Assembly (NCBI GenBank): GCA_029782475.1
Contig: JARPSM010000078.1
Location: forward strand, 1-35,047
Direction of reading: 5' to 3'
Length of the DNA: 35,047 bases
From: Nitrososphaerota archaeon
Lineage (GTDB): Archaea; Thermoproteota; Nitrososphaeria; Nitrososphaerales; Nitrosopumilaceae
Shown here: positions 16,329-25,797 of the stretch, piece by piece
How positions within the stretch are numbered: the first letter of the stretch is position 1
How the letters are laid out: every line of letters starts with the position of its first letter
Notes under the pieces: model-generated
What the model was told of the DNA's origin: nothing
The model's database searches: none
Seen by the model: the letters and a program-made list of their open reading frames with translations, nothing else
Program-made: the position numbers and the translations under genes

Positions 16329-18596
16329 GTGGAAACTGACACTACTGCAGAACTTGTTTCTAATGTTTATTTGAAATTAAAAAACAATATTGTCAAATAC
16401 AGAAATTTGGTTGGAAGACCATTAACACTTTCTGAAAAAATCTTATCTGGACATCTAAATCAAATTGATGACACTGTTTTTACAGGAGGCAAAGATTATG
16501 TCTTTTTAAAACCTGATAGAGTTGCATTACAAGATGTTACAGGACAAATGGTTATGCTCCAATTCATGCAAGCAGGATTAAAACAAACAGCTGTACCAAC
16601 AACTGTACACTGTGATCATCTCATTAGAGCAGAAGTTCAAGGTGATATTGATATGAAAGTTTCACTTGATGAAAATAGTGAAGTTTTCAAATTTTTACAA
16701 TCCGCATCTGCAAAATATGGATGTGGTTTTTGGAAACCTGGTGCAGGTATTATCCATCAAGTAGTTCTTGAAAATTATGCATTCCCTGGTGGATTGATGA
16801 TTGGTACTGATTCTCATACTCCAAATGCAGGTGGTCTTGGTATGATTGCAATTGGTGTTGGTGGATTAGATGCTGCAGAAACTATGGCTGGCATGCCTTG
16901 GGAATTACTTTATCCTAAAAAAATTGGTGTAAAATTAACTGGAGAACTTAACGGATGGACTGCCCCTAAAGATATTATCTTAAAAGTTGCTGATGAGTTA
17001 ACTGTCTCTGGCGGTACTAATGCTATTGTAGAATATTTTGGACCTGGAACAAAATCTATCAGTTGTACAGGTAAAGCCACCATTACTAACATGGGAGCTG
17101 AAATAGGTGCCACTTGTTCTGTATTCCCATATGATGAAAGAATGGAAACTTATCTCAAATATACAAACAGAGAAGACATTGCTCAACTAGCAAATCAAAA
17201 TAAAGAATCATTGGTTGCAGATGTTGAGGTTGAATCAAATCCAGAAAAATTCTTTGATAGAGTAATTGAAATCAATCTTTCAACATTAGAACCACATATT
17301 GTTGGTCCTCACACTCCTGATTTGGCAAGAACCATAACGGAATTATCTGATGATGTAAAATCTAAAGACTATACTGATCCAATTTCTGTTGCATTAATTG
17401 GTAGTTGTACAAATTCTTCTTATGAAGATATGTCACGAGCTGCAAGTTTAGCTGAACAGGCAAAATCTAAAGGAATTAAAGCAAAAATCCCTCTATTGGT
17501 AACTCCTGGTTCTGAACAAATTCGTGGTACTATAGAACGAGATGGGCAAATGAATTCTCTTATTGATATTGGTGCAACTGTTTTAGCAAATGCATGTGGT
17601 CCTTGTATTGGCCAATGGAATAGACCTGAACTTGAAAAAGATCAACAAAATACTATTGTTACAACATTTAACAGAAATTTCCCAGGACGAAATGATGGTA
17701 AGCGAAGTACTCTAAATTTTATTGGAAGCCCTGAAATGATTATTGCATTAGCATTAGGTGGTAGACTTTCATTTAATCCGTTGAAAGATGATCTAATAGC
17801 ATCTGATGGAACAAAGTTTAAACTTGAACCACCTAAACCTGCACCTGAAGTTCCTGAAGAAGGTTTTATGAGACCAGAGGGAATTTTCATTGCACCTCCT
17901 AGTAATTCTGATGATATCAAAGTTCTCATTGATCCTAATAGTAAAAGATTACAGCGTTTAGAACCATTCTCAAAATGGGATGGTAAGGATTTTGAAAACA
18001 TTCCAATTATGGTAAAGGCTAAAGGTAAATGCACAACTGATCATATTTCTCCTGCAGGAGCTTGGCTTTCTTTAAGAGGACATTTAGATAATCTTAGTGA
18101 TAACATGCTTTTGGGAGCAGTTAATGCTTTTAATGATAAAGTTGGACAGGGAAAGAATGTTCTAAATAATAATCAAGAATCATTCTCACAAATCGCTAGA
18201 GAATACAAAGAAAAACAGATGAGATGGGTAATTGTTGCTGATAATAATTATGGTGAAGGAAGTAGTAGAGAACATGCTGCAATGACTCCTCGCTTTTTAG
18301 GATGTGCGGCAGTTATTACAAAAAGTTTAGCAAGAATTCATGAAACAAATCTAAAAAAACAAGGCATCTTGGCGTTGACATTTGATAATCCTGATGATTA
18401 TGAAAAAATTCTTGAAGATGATAAAATTAGCTTACTTGAATTAAATGAATTATCTCCGAACAAACAAGTTAGATGTGTTATCTCTCATTCTAATGGTGAG
18501 AAAGATGAAATTCTTTTAAATCATTCATACAATAAATCACAAATTGAATGGTTCAAGTCTGGTTCAGCACTAAACGTATTGAGAAATAATCAATAG
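16329..18596 (+). CDS. Aconitate hydratase
   Basis: [4Fe-4S] dehydratase that interconverts citrate and isocitrate via cis-aconitate. In a chemolithoautotrophic archaeon it serves the partial or complete TCA cycle for biosynthesis. The first [4Fe-4S] cysteine is in IGSCTNSSYEDM and the other two in NACGPCIGQW. The substrate segment GTDSHTPNAGGLGMIAIGVGG and the C-terminal swivel domain with GEGSSREHAAMTPRFLG are all present, as is TTDHISPAG. Length from GTG (16329) is 755 residues, normal for the mitochondrial-type family. A TTG at 16278 would add 17 residues (starting NFSIVNIKFG) that look unlike the family, so GTG is preferred. It is monocistronic, followed by a T-run. Confidence 0.93.
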   Translation: METDTTAELVSNVYLKLKNNIVKYRNLVGRPLTLSEKILSGHLNQIDDTVFTGGKDYVFLKPDRVALQDVTGQMVMLQFMQAGLKQTAVPTTVHCDHLIRAEVQGDIDMKVSLDENSEVFKFLQSASAKYGCGFWKPGAGIIHQVVLENYAFPGGLMIGTDSHTPNAGGLGMIAIGVGGLDAAETMAGMPWELLYPKKIGVKLTGELNGWTAPKDIILKVADELTVSGGTNAIVEYFGPGTKSISCTGKATITNMGAEIGATCSVFPYDERMETYLKYTNREDIAQLANQNKESLVADVEVESNPEKFFDRVIEINLSTLEPHIVGPHTPDLARTITELSDDVKSKDYTDPISVALIGSCTNSSYEDMSRAASLAEQAKSKGIKAKIPLLVTPGSEQIRGTIERDGQMNSLIDIGATVLANACGPCIGQWNRPELEKDQQNTIVTTFNRNFPGRNDGKRSTLNFIGSPEMIIALALGGRLSFNPLKDDLIASDGTKFKLEPPKPAPEVPEEGFMRPEGIFIAPPSNSDDIKVLIDPNSKRLQRLEPFSKWDGKDFENIPIMVKAKGKCTTDHISPAGAWLSLRGHLDNLSDNMLLGAVNAFNDKVGQGKNVLNNNQESFSQIAREYKEKQMRWVIVADNNYGEGSSREHAAMTPRFLGCAAVITKSLARIHETNLKKQGILALTFDNPDDYEKILEDDKISLLELNELSPNKQVRCVISHSNGEKDEILLNHSYNKSQIEWFKSGSALNVLRNNQ

Positions 18597-18598
18597 AA

Positions 18599-18606
18599 TT
18601 TTTTTT
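18599..18606 (+). terminator. Oligo-T terminator after aconitase
   Basis: Eight T residues directly after the aconitase stop codon, the simple type of terminator used by archaeal RNA polymerase. It also separates this gene from the oppositely oriented tRNA-Trp. Confidence 0.55.
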
Positions 18607-18610
18607 AAAG

Positions 18611-18684
18611 TGGGCCCGATCGGATTTGAACCGACGATCGATGGTTTTGGAGACCATCGCCCTACCAGGCTAGGCTACGAACCC
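18611..18684 (-). tRNA. tRNA-Trp (CCA)
   Basis: Reverse-strand cloverleaf of 74 nt. Acceptor GGGTTCG pairs with CGGGCCC (two G-U), discriminator A. The D arm is GCCT...GGGC. The anticodon stem ATGGT/ACCAT encloses CTCCAAA with anticodon CCA. The T arm is GTCGG TTCAAAT CCGAT. No intron and no encoded 3' CCA. A TATA-like AAATATTT lies at 18697-18704, about 16 bases upstream on its strand. Confidence 0.95.
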
Positions 18685-18760
18685 ACAAGAACCGAAATAT
18701 TTTGCTTGAATTTTAACCATTACTAAGATTTATTTGCAAATTGGCAGTATTTGCAGTAAA

Positions 18761-19294
18761 ATGGTAAAACCAATTTACATTGTATTGGGTGCAATTCCAG
18801 TTATTGTTGCTCTTTTACTTTCAACTCCACTATTACTAAAAAATGAAATTCCTACATCAGCTGCTAATTACACCGATAATGTAGAAATTGAATATACTAA
18901 ACATCAGCTAAAAAAAATCTCTTATGGTGTAACTGAACGTGTTGGTGCACAAAAAACTGAAATTCTTTACATCAAAAATAATGGTGACATAAAATACTCT
19001 GTAACTGAAAAAGGATATTTGAGACCTGATGTTAGCTCAAAATTAGATGAAAACAAACTAAATAAAATTAAAGCACTGCTTAAAGAAACTGGTTTCATTT
19101 CAATTCCATCTGAATCTTTTATGGTAATGGAAAATGCAACTGAATATCAAAAATCAAATGTCAAAGTTACACTAAACGGTCGTGTTAATCAAATTCATTG
19201 GCCACAACAAAATGTGACTGAAGATTTTATTCCACCTATAATTATTATGGTTGAATCTGAATTGGATTTGATTATGTCTGAATTTAGTGAATAG
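18761..19294 (+). CDS. Membrane-anchored or exported protein of unknown function
   Basis: 177 residues from ATG 18761 (an upstream TTG would add only MQIGSICSK, less likely). Residues 5-26 (IYIVLGAIPVIVALLLSTPLLL) form a signal anchor. The remainder (from about 35) is a polar extracytoplasmic domain with beta-strand-like segments such as KTEILYIKNNGDIKYSVTEKG and a helix, KLNKIKALLKETGF. No cysteine, catalytic motif or repeat is seen. The C-terminal NQIHWPQQNVTEDFIPPII is proline-rich. Placed between tRNA-Trp and pdxS, it may be co-transcribed with the vitamin B6 genes (30 bases before pdxS), but there is no functional link that I can name. Confidence 0.8.
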   Translation: MVKPIYIVLGAIPVIVALLLSTPLLLKNEIPTSAANYTDNVEIEYTKHQLKKISYGVTERVGAQKTEILYIKNNGDIKYSVTEKGYLRPDVSSKLDENKLNKIKALLKETGFISIPSESFMVMENATEYQKSNVKVTLNGRVNQIHWPQQNVTEDFIPPIIIMVESELDLIMSEFSE

Positions 19295-19324
19295 ATACAA
19301 ATAGTCTTTAGGAAAAATTAACCC

Positions 19325-20293
19325 ATGCTTCCCTTATCTGGTGAACGACTTGATGCTAAAGGAATAGTTTCTGATAAATTAAATTCAATTGATATTTTAC
19401 GTGGATCTTCTACTGTTAAACGTGGGTTTGCTCACATGCTCAAAAATGGAGTTGTAATGGACGTTACAACTGTAGAACAAGCTCAAATTGCTGAAGAAGC
19501 TGGAGCAGTTTCTGTTATGGTATTAGATAAACTACCCTCTGAGGTTAGAAAAGCTGGTGGTGTTGCACGAACTGCAAGTATTAGAATTATTGAAGAAATT
19601 ATGGACTCTGTAACAATCCCTGTAATGGCCAAGTGTAGAATTGGACATGTCAATGAGGCATTAGTTTTACAAGAAACTAATGTTGATATGATTGATGAAT
19701 CTGAAGTTTTGACACCTGCAGATGAACTTCGTCATATCTGGAAATGGGACTTTACTGCTCCAGTTGTTAATGGTGCAAGATCTTTAGCTGAAGCATTAAG
19801 GAGAATTGAAGAAGGTGCATCTATGATTAGAACAAAAGGGGAACCTGGAACAGGAAACGTTGCAGAAGCTATCAAACATATTAAAAAAGTAAATGATGAA
19901 TTGAGAACTATAAAATCAATTTATGATTCTGGAGATAATCAAGAATTAGTTAGAATGGCAAGAGAATTCAAAGTATCCTATGATATTGTTGAACAAACTG
20001 CAAAACTTGGAAGACTACCTGTTGTTAATTTTGCTGCAGGTGGAATTGCAACGCCTGCTGATGCCGCATATTTGATGTCTTTAGGTTGTGATGGAATATT
20101 TGTTGGCTCTGGGATTTTTCATTCTGATGATGCAAAAGAAAGAGCAAGAGCAATCGTTTTAGCTACTACCTTTTGGAATGAATCAGATAAAGTCAAAGAA
20201 GCACAAAAAATGATTGATGAAAGACAATCTATGATAGGGTTAGATGTTAATACTTTAGAATTACGTATGCAAGATCGTGGTGGCTCAGCATGA
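19325..20293 (+). CDS. pdxS: Pyridoxal 5'-phosphate synthase lyase subunit PdxS
   Basis: Synthase subunit of the DXP-independent vitamin B6 pathway. It condenses ribose 5-phosphate, glyceraldehyde 3-phosphate and ammonia to PLP in a (beta/alpha)8 barrel. Conserved blocks are [36 protein letters not shown] (with the pathway lysine in AKCR), [21 protein letters not shown], and the phosphate-binding [14 protein letters not shown] ... GSGIF near the C-terminus. 322 residues, typical for archaeal members. Its stop overlaps the pdxT start (ATGA at 20290), so both subunits are made together, as needed for the PdxS12:PdxT12 complex. Confidence 0.97.
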   Translation: MLPLSGERLDAKGIVSDKLNSIDILRGSSTVKRGFAHMLKNGVVMDVTTVEQAQIAEEAGAVSVMVLDKLPSEVRKAGGVARTASIRIIEEIMDSVTIPVMAKCRIGHVNEALVLQETNVDMIDESEVLTPADELRHIWKWDFTAPVVNGARSLAEALRRIEEGASMIRTKGEPGTGNVAEAIKHIKKVNDELRTIKSIYDSGDNQELVRMAREFKVSYDIVEQTAKLGRLPVVNFAAGGIATPADAAYLMSLGCDGIFVGSGIFHSDDAKERARAIVLATTFWNESDKVKEAQKMIDERQSMIGLDVNTLELRMQDRGGSA

Positions 20294-20907
20294 GTCTTAC
20301 TGTTGGTGTATTATCCATTCAAGGTGATGTCCAAGAAAATATTTTATCAGCTAAATCTGCCATTGATGAATTAGGACTAGATGGAAACGTTGTTGATGTT
20401 AGAACTCCTGAAGAAATTTCTCAATTAGATGGTTTGATTATTCCTGGCGGAGAAAGTACTACGATTGGCCAATTATCTCTAGTAAATGGTTCTCTAAAGG
20501 TACTAAAAGAAAAAATCCAGAGCGGCATGCCTGTTCTTGGAATTTGTGCAGGAATGATTATGTTATCAAACACTGCAAATGACAAAATAGTTGGTAAAAC
20601 TGATCAACCGCTTTTAGACATTTTGGATATTAAACTAGAGCGAAATTCATTTGGAAGACAAAAACAATCTTTTGAATCTGACATTTCTATGGATTCCATT
20701 AATATTTCAAAGTTTAATGGAGTATTCATCAGAGCACCATCTGTATCTGATGTAGGATCTGATGTAGAAGTTTTATCCAAATTTAACGAACGAATAGTTG
20801 CAGTCAAAAAAGGAAATGTAATTGCTACTGCTTTTCATCCAGAATTAACTAAAGACACCGCATTACACAAATATTTCATTAATCTTGTGAACACATCAAA
20901 AAATTAA
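20290..20907 (+). CDS. pdxT: Pyridoxal 5'-phosphate synthase glutaminase subunit PdxT
   Basis: Class I glutamine amidotransferase that hydrolyses glutamine and channels ammonia to PdxS. Seen motifs are [13 protein letters not shown] (oxyanion region), [11 protein letters not shown] with the nucleophilic Cys, [10 protein letters not shown], and AFHPELT with the His/Glu of the triad. 205 residues, full length. The start overlaps the pdxS stop by 4 bases. No paralogue or truncation is apparent. Confidence 0.97.
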   Translation: MSLTVGVLSIQGDVQENILSAKSAIDELGLDGNVVDVRTPEEISQLDGLIIPGGESTTIGQLSLVNGSLKVLKEKIQSGMPVLGICAGMIMLSNTANDKIVGKTDQPLLDILDIKLERNSFGRQKQSFESDISMDSINISKFNGVFIRAPSVSDVGSDVEVLSKFNERIVAVKKGNVIATAFHPELTKDTALHKYFINLVNTSKN

Positions 20908-20966
20908 TCGATAATGAGATGAATGCTGAGCAATTCTTTTAACTATAGTTTAATCCATCTTTTAAA

Positions 20967-21994
20967 ATAAACAAAAATTTTGTCTTTTTTTCTATTTTAG
21001 CCTCGATTTTAATTGATGGTTCTTTTGGACTGTTTCCAATTGGAAATTCATTTGCAGAAGATAATCTTTCTGTAAGTCGAGAAGATTCTAAAGCATATCA
21101 GAAACAGTTAGAAAAATTAGAAAAAGAAAAACAAAAAGCTGAGGAATGAAAACAAAAACTAGATGATAAACAAGATAAGCAAAAACAAAAAGCTGAGGAA
21201 TGAAAACAAAAACTAGAAGAAAAGAAAGCAAAATTAGATTTAGATCGAAAAAACTTGAGGAAAAACTATCTAAAAAAATAAACAAGTATGAAGAAAAATT
21301 AAAAGAAATTAAAACAAAATATCAAAATAAAATTGAATCTGGTTTTACAGGAGATGTTGAAAAATTTTCTGCTAAAACTGCAAAACTAGAAGATAAAATT
21401 GCTAAAAAATTTGACGAAATTCGTAAAAAATTATTAGAAAAACAAGAAAAATTAGATTCTAGAACTCAAAAAATCCTTGATAAAATTGACAATGGTGATT
21501 ACTTAGGCGATAAAATTTCATCTGTAAATTCATTTGAAATATACAAACTAACATTTGATTCAGTAAATATTACTGGAATTCATGATAAAACTCAATTATC
21601 TACTCTTGATGGTTTTATGATTTTCAATACTTTTGATAAAAGTGAATCTAATCTAAAATTAGAATTAGAAGAATGCAGTATTGCTGTAGATGGTATACCT
21701 TTCAACTGTGGATTTGGAAAAGCTAGAACAACTTCATCAGGTGATTCTGTCTTGAAATATTTCTTAGTGGTTCTAGCATTTTTAGAAGATGATGTATTGG
21801 AAAAAGTTCATTCTACACTTAAAATTTCATTGAATGCTGATTCTCCAATAAGTGAAATTACTGATTTAACTCAAGTTTCAATTTTAAGTCCACAAAGTAA
21901 AATTTCGGGCATGTGGTTTCTTGATGGAACTGGTACATTAACAAAAACTGTTCCAGTAACTGATGACACAACTGATGACACGACAGGAAATTAA
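20967..21994 (+). pseudogene. Decayed secreted coiled-coil protein gene (two in-frame TGA, one frameshift, lost start)
   Basis: From about 20967 one frame reads like a signal peptide: INKNFVFFSILASILIDG then LFPIGNSFAED. The expected ATG is ATA. That frame continues as a Lys/Glu-rich coiled coil (SKAYQKQLEKLEKEKQKAEE) but meets TGA at 21147 and again at 21201, and the coil reads on past both. At a run of six A (after GATCG, near 21242-21247) the coil sense moves to another frame (KKLEEKLSKKINKYEEKL). One extra A would restore it. The remaining open frame, 21200-21994 (264 residues, ATG overlapping the second TGA), holds the rest: a globular domain with one Cys pair and a TDDTTDDTTGN tail. The shorter frame may still be translated but would lack a signal peptide. 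CGA-to-TGA and ATG-to-ATA changes fit decay. Sequencing error is possible for the A-run only. Confidence 0.65.
21127..21217. repeat. 37-base direct repeat, 54-base period, carrying a stop codon in each copy
   Basis: Copies at 21127-21163 and 21181-21217 are identical, including AAAAGCTGAGGAATGAAAAC with its in-frame TGA. The period (54 = 18 codons) keeps the coiled-coil frame, so the duplication arose in a coding coil. As both copies share the TGA, the stop either predates the duplication or was spread by conversion. Confidence 0.85.
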
Positions 21995-22041
21995 ATTTCT
22001 GTAGAATTGGCAGAAGATATGGATTTGAATGGAAACTAAAG

Positions 22042-22581
22042 TTGAATCATAAAAATCCCACTTATCTTTTGAGTTCACTTTTTATTTTTATTCTTTTTAC
22101 ATCATTTCCATTCTCATATGGTGATGTTGGAACAGTCTCTGTTGATTCATTTGATGTAAATTATAAATATTGAAAATGGTATTTTTGATACAATTTTCTT
22201 AGATCCTGATTTTGTTGAATTAATCCTCACAATGGATCTATTTCTGATGGAACTGTTGAGATTACAATTCCAAGATCACTTTTGGATGCAAAATTTGACA
22301 CGATAGATGATGAATTTTTTGTTTTAGTTGATGGATTTGAAACCGATTATGGTGAAATAGATTCTACATCCAAGTATAGAACTCTTGTAATCCCATTTTT
22401 TGGTGGTGATTCTGTTATTGATATTATTGGAACTGATGCTCTCAATCCTTTTTCTCTAGAACCTGAAATTCCATCTTGGATTAAAAATAATGCTGGCTGG
22501 TGGGCAGATGGACAAATAGATGATACTGCATTCATTCAAGGAATTCAATATTTGATTACAAATGGAATTTCACAGGTATGA
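22042..22581 (+). pseudogene. Decayed secreted protein gene with C-terminal WIKNNAGWW motif
   Basis: The reading sense moves through three frames. A signal peptide (KNPTYLLSSLFIFILFTSF then PFSYGDVGTVSVDSFDV) runs from about 22042 to a TGA at 22171. NIENGIFDTIFLDPDFVELIL follows in a second frame (about 22168-22230). GSISDGTVEITIPRSLLDAKF and the rest run in a third frame to the TGA at 22581. The upstream ATGGAAACTAAAG looks like ATG AAA CTA AAG with an extra G, a further frame break. The C-terminus has PSWIKNNAGWWADGQIDD followed by GIQYLITNGI, a module I associate with exported proteins of ammonia-oxidising archaea. The last open frame alone (22282-22581, TTG start) has no signal and is probably not functional. 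It sits directly after another decayed secreted gene. Confidence 0.65.
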
Positions 22582-22586
22582 TAGGC

Positions 22587-24905
22587 TTAATCAAGCAAAT
22601 TATGCATGGATTTCAGATCTTTCTTAAACGGTTCTAACGATTCTGGAATTTCTATCTTGATTGAATCTTTTAATGATAAATTTTGAGATTTCTTTTCATT
22701 CCATACTTTAGAGTTAAATTCTGAAATTTCTTTTGTAACATTACTTTGTTCTTCAATATTTTCAGGTTCAGCATGTTTTTCTTTATGAATACTATCTTTT
22801 GAATACAATTCTTTCCAAAGATGTTCTGTGATAAATGGAGTAATTGGTGCTAATAATTTTAAAATTGTTGATAATGTTTTGTGCAGTGTAAATATGGCAC
22901 CATCTCTTTCCTCATCTGAAAATTCAATTCCATATGCTCTTGCTTTCACCATTTCAATGTAGTGGGCAGCAAATACATTCCATGTAAATTCTCTAATTGC
23001 AATTGCTGGAATGAAAAAGTTGTATGCTTCATATCCTTTTTTACATTCCTTAACTAATTTATCCAACTCTGATAAAATCCATTCATCTGTTGCAGAAGGT
23101 TTCCCTGATTCAATTACTGGAAAACTAGACAAAAATCTTGATACATTCCATAATTTACTGAGAAATTTTTTTGTCGTTTCAATTTTTTGCTCATTACATC
23201 TAAAATCATATCCATGATTAATTTCACTTGCACTCCAAAATCTAAAAGTGTCAGCACCTAATTTTTCAATTACAGGTAAAGGATCTATTGCATTTCCTTT
23301 ACTTTTACTCATTTTCATTCCTTTTTCATCTAAACCATAGCCCATGACCCAAGCTTCAGACCATGGTTTTTTTCCAGTTAGTTGTTCACATCTAAGAAGT
23401 GTATAGTACAACCATGTTCGAACAATATCTTTTGCTTGAGGTCTAATTGATGCAGGGTATACTTTTTTGAAAAATTCATCATCTCTGTTAAATTTACTAA
23501 TGAAAAGTGGAGATACACTAGAATCCATCCATGTGTCAAATGTTCGTTCTTCTCCGACAAATTCTGTGGAATCGCATTTGGTACAATTACTGATTGGGCA
23601 TTTTTCATTCCATGGTTTATAGTATTTTCCAGGCTCAGGAACATGGGGTTCTGAGCATTTTTTACAGTACCATATTGGGATTTCAGTACCATAGTATCTT
23701 CTCCTTGAAATTGGCCAGTCAATATTGATAGATTCTAGCCAATTCATCAGAATTTGTTTGTGCATTGGTGGATGAAATTCTATTTCTTGTCCTAAATCTT
23801 TCATTTTTGGAACTGCTTTTTTTTGCTTTAGATAATATTCTTCCATTGGAATAATTTCAATTGGTGCTTTACTTCTCTCTGATACTGGTGTTCTATGAAC
23901 AATATCTTCAGTTTTTTCTAAAAATCCTTTGGTTTCCAAGTCTTCTATGATTTTTGTCCTTGCTTGTTTTGGTTTTAATCCAGTATATTCACCTGCAACT
24001 TTAGTCATTCTTCCATCTAATCCAATTGCAACAATCTCTTCTAATTCTAATTCTCTAAATAATGCAACGTCATTTTGATCACCGTAACTACACACCATTA
24101 CAGCCCCTGAACCGAATTCTTGTTGAGCAGAATGATGTGTTCTCAATTCAACTTCTGCATTAGTGATTGGAACAATAATTTTCTCTCCAATGTATTGTGT
24201 GTATCTCTCATCTTCAGGATTTACAATGATCGTTTTACATGCACAAAGTAATTCTGGCCTTGTACTTGCAATGATTATTTCTTTGTCTGTATCTTTAATT
24301 TTGAATTTCATGTAAACTAGTTTTGTAGATAAATCTTCATAGATTATTTCCGCATCAGCTATTGTTGTACCTGATACCCAATCATAATTATTTGGTCTGT
24401 TTGCAAGATACACTTTTCCTTTTTTCCATAAATCAATGAATGTTGATTGAGTAAGAGTTCTGTATTCTTCTGAATCTGTTCTATAATAGTTTGTAAAATC
24501 ACCACTGAGACCTAAACTTTTCATGATGAGAATCATCTCAGCTTCCAAATCATCTAGTGCTTCTCTACATAGATTCAGAAATTCACCTCTTTCTGTTTCT
24601 CTCATTCGAATTTTGTGTTTTTTTTCAGTGTAGAGTTCTACTGGAAGTCCATTTCTGTCAATCCCTATTGGAAAATAGACATTTTTACCTGCCATTCTTG
24701 CAGTTCTTGCAATCATATCGATTTGTGAATAATGCGCTGCAGCGCCAATGTGCCAAGGTCTACCTGATGGATATGGAGGAGGTGTATCTATTGTAAAATT
24801 ATCGTCTTGCGGTGTAAAATCATAAATTTTTTCTTCATCCCATTGTTTTAGAATTTCTTTTTCTAATTCTGGATTCCATGCTTTCTCTGATATTTTAGGG
24901 TCCAT
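22587..24905 (-). CDS. valS: Valyl-tRNA synthetase
   Basis: Class Ia aminoacyl-tRNA synthetase that charges tRNA-Val. The HIGH signature is WHIGA (51-55) in TPPPYPSGRPWHIGAAAHYS. KMSKS is present in EKGMKMSKSKGNAIDP at about 525-530. Between them are the CP1 editing domain (STRPELLCACKTIIVNPED, the TRPE motif) and a Zn-knuckle CKKCSEPH...CPISNCTKC. The anticodon-binding helical domain follows (GYEAYNFFIPAIAIREFTWNVFAAHYIEMVKARAYG, split by position). 772 residues, a little short of bacterial ValRS because the C-terminal tRNA-arm coiled coil is reduced, which is common in archaea. It is downstream of the PTPS-fusion gene by 7 bases on the same strand. Confidence 0.95.
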   Translation of the reverse strand: MDPKISEKAWNPELEKEILKQWDEEKIYDFTPQDDNFTIDTPPPYPSGRPWHIGAAAHYSQIDMIARTARMAGKNVYFPIGIDRNGLPVELYTEKKHKIRMRETERGEFLNLCREALDDLEAEMILIMKSLGLSGDFTNYYRTDSEEYRTLTQSTFIDLWKKGKVYLANRPNNYDWVSGTTIADAEIIYEDLSTKLVYMKFKIKDTDKEIIIASTRPELLCACKTIIVNPEDERYTQYIGEKIIVPITNAEVELRTHHSAQQEFGSGAVMVCSYGDQNDVALFRELELEEIVAIGLDGRMTKVAGEYTGLKPKQARTKIIEDLETKGFLEKTEDIVHRTPVSERSKAPIEIIPMEEYYLKQKKAVPKMKDLGQEIEFHPPMHKQILMNWLESINIDWPISRRRYYGTEIPIWYCKKCSEPHVPEPGKYYKPWNEKCPISNCTKCDSTEFVGEERTFDTWMDSSVSPLFISKFNRDDEFFKKVYPASIRPQAKDIVRTWLYYTLLRCEQLTGKKPWSEAWVMGYGLDEKGMKMSKSKGNAIDPLPVIEKLGADTFRFWSASEINHGYDFRCNEQKIETTKKFLSKLWNVSRFLSSFPVIESGKPSATDEWILSELDKLVKECKKGYEAYNFFIPAIAIREFTWNVFAAHYIEMVKARAYGIEFSDEERDGAIFTLHKTLSTILKLLAPITPFITEHLWKELYSKDSIHKEKHAEPENIEEQSNVTKEISEFNSKVWNEKKSQNLSLKDSIKIEIPESLEPFKKDLKSMHNLLD

Positions 24906-24912
24906 TTTCTAG

Positions 24913-25728
24913 TTATCTTTCTATGTTTGAAATAATATGAGATCCTTTGTTGTAACCTTCATAGATGTAAACACCTACTGCCTCTACATTTGATGGCATT
25001 TTTGGTACTAATAATTTGATAATTTCACTTGAAAGATTTTCAACTGTAGCTTCACCTTCTAAAAGATATGTAGTGTTTTTTGGAACTTGTAATTCAAACA
25101 TTCCTTTAGGACCTTCGAATTGAATTTGATAATGTGAATCATCTTCTTTCTTTAGATATTTTCTGTTTATGAAGAATTTATGATCAAATACATTGACTAC
25201 TTTTTTGATGATTTTTTTAGCTTCTCCAAAATCTAAAAGAAGATTATCTTTCATCTGCCCTACAAGTTCAACCATTACAGAAGATGTATGTCCGTGTAGG
25301 ATGGAGCATTTTTCAACTAATGGAAGAATATGTGCATAATCAAATGAGAATGATGCATCCTCTAAAAATATAGATCCTGTTTGCGGAGTTTTATCATAAA
25401 ATACAACATCTTGTAATTCTTTAATTTGTGCAACATATTTTGCATGTCCTATTGCCATTACTTTATTTTCAGGAAAATCTTCTTTGACTTGTTTATATTT
25501 TTCAATATCATCATCTGTGTCAATAACTTCAATCAATCCTTTCTCAGTTTTAAAATCAATTACAACCTCGATTCCGTTTTTTAGCGTAACTTTGTGATTA
25601 TATTCATAATCTTGTTCAAGAAATGTAAGCATCTGTGCTACTGTTAATTCAGTTCTAGTTTTGAGCAAGTTCCCTTTCTTATCGATATATCGAAAATCTG
25701 AATCTAATATTGTGGGACTTGAAGCCAT
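24913..25728 (-). CDS. 6-pyruvoyl-tetrahydropterin synthase/QueD-like domain fused to an N-terminal nuclease-like domain
   Basis: 271 residues in two parts. The C-terminal part (about 122-271) is a PTPS/QueD fold: Zn ligands H133 (FDYAH), H145 and H147 (HGH), the nucleophile Cys C141 (KCSILHGH), and LLLDFGEAKKIIKKVVNVFDHKFF. It would act on dihydroneopterin triphosphate in pterin synthesis or on the related step to 7-deazaguanine (queuosine/archaeosine precursor). The N-terminal part (about 25-115) is unusual: VVIDFKTEKGLIEVIDTDDD then ENKVMAIG is laid out like a PD-(D/E)XK/TnsA fold, with D58 and E67. The expected Lys after the glutamate is replaced (EVID, not EVK), so it may bind nucleic acid without cutting it. 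The pterin dehydratase gene lies 69 bases upstream on the same strand. Confidence 0.82.
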   Translation of the reverse strand: MASSPTILDSDFRYIDKKGNLLKTRTELTVAQMLTFLEQDYEYNHKVTLKNGIEVVIDFKTEKGLIEVIDTDDDIEKYKQVKEDFPENKVMAIGHAKYVAQIKELQDVVFYDKTPQTGSIFLEDASFSFDYAHILPLVEKCSILHGHTSSVMVELVGQMKDNLLLDFGEAKKIIKKVVNVFDHKFFINRKYLKKEDDSHYQIQFEGPKGMFELQVPKNTTYLLEGEATVENLSSEIIKLLVPKMPSNVEAVGVYIYEGYNKGSHIISNIER

Positions 25729-25797
25729 GTGAAGTCAGCTGACTTTGGATATAATATAAATTCTGTAATGATTGGTGCCTAAAATTCTTGATTACAG

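Noticed and set aside
20967-21203. TGA read-through (selenocysteine or recoding)
   Set aside because: The TGAs lie in a Lys/Glu coil where selenocysteine makes no sense, no SECIS-like hairpin is apparent, and the start codon and frame are also damaged.
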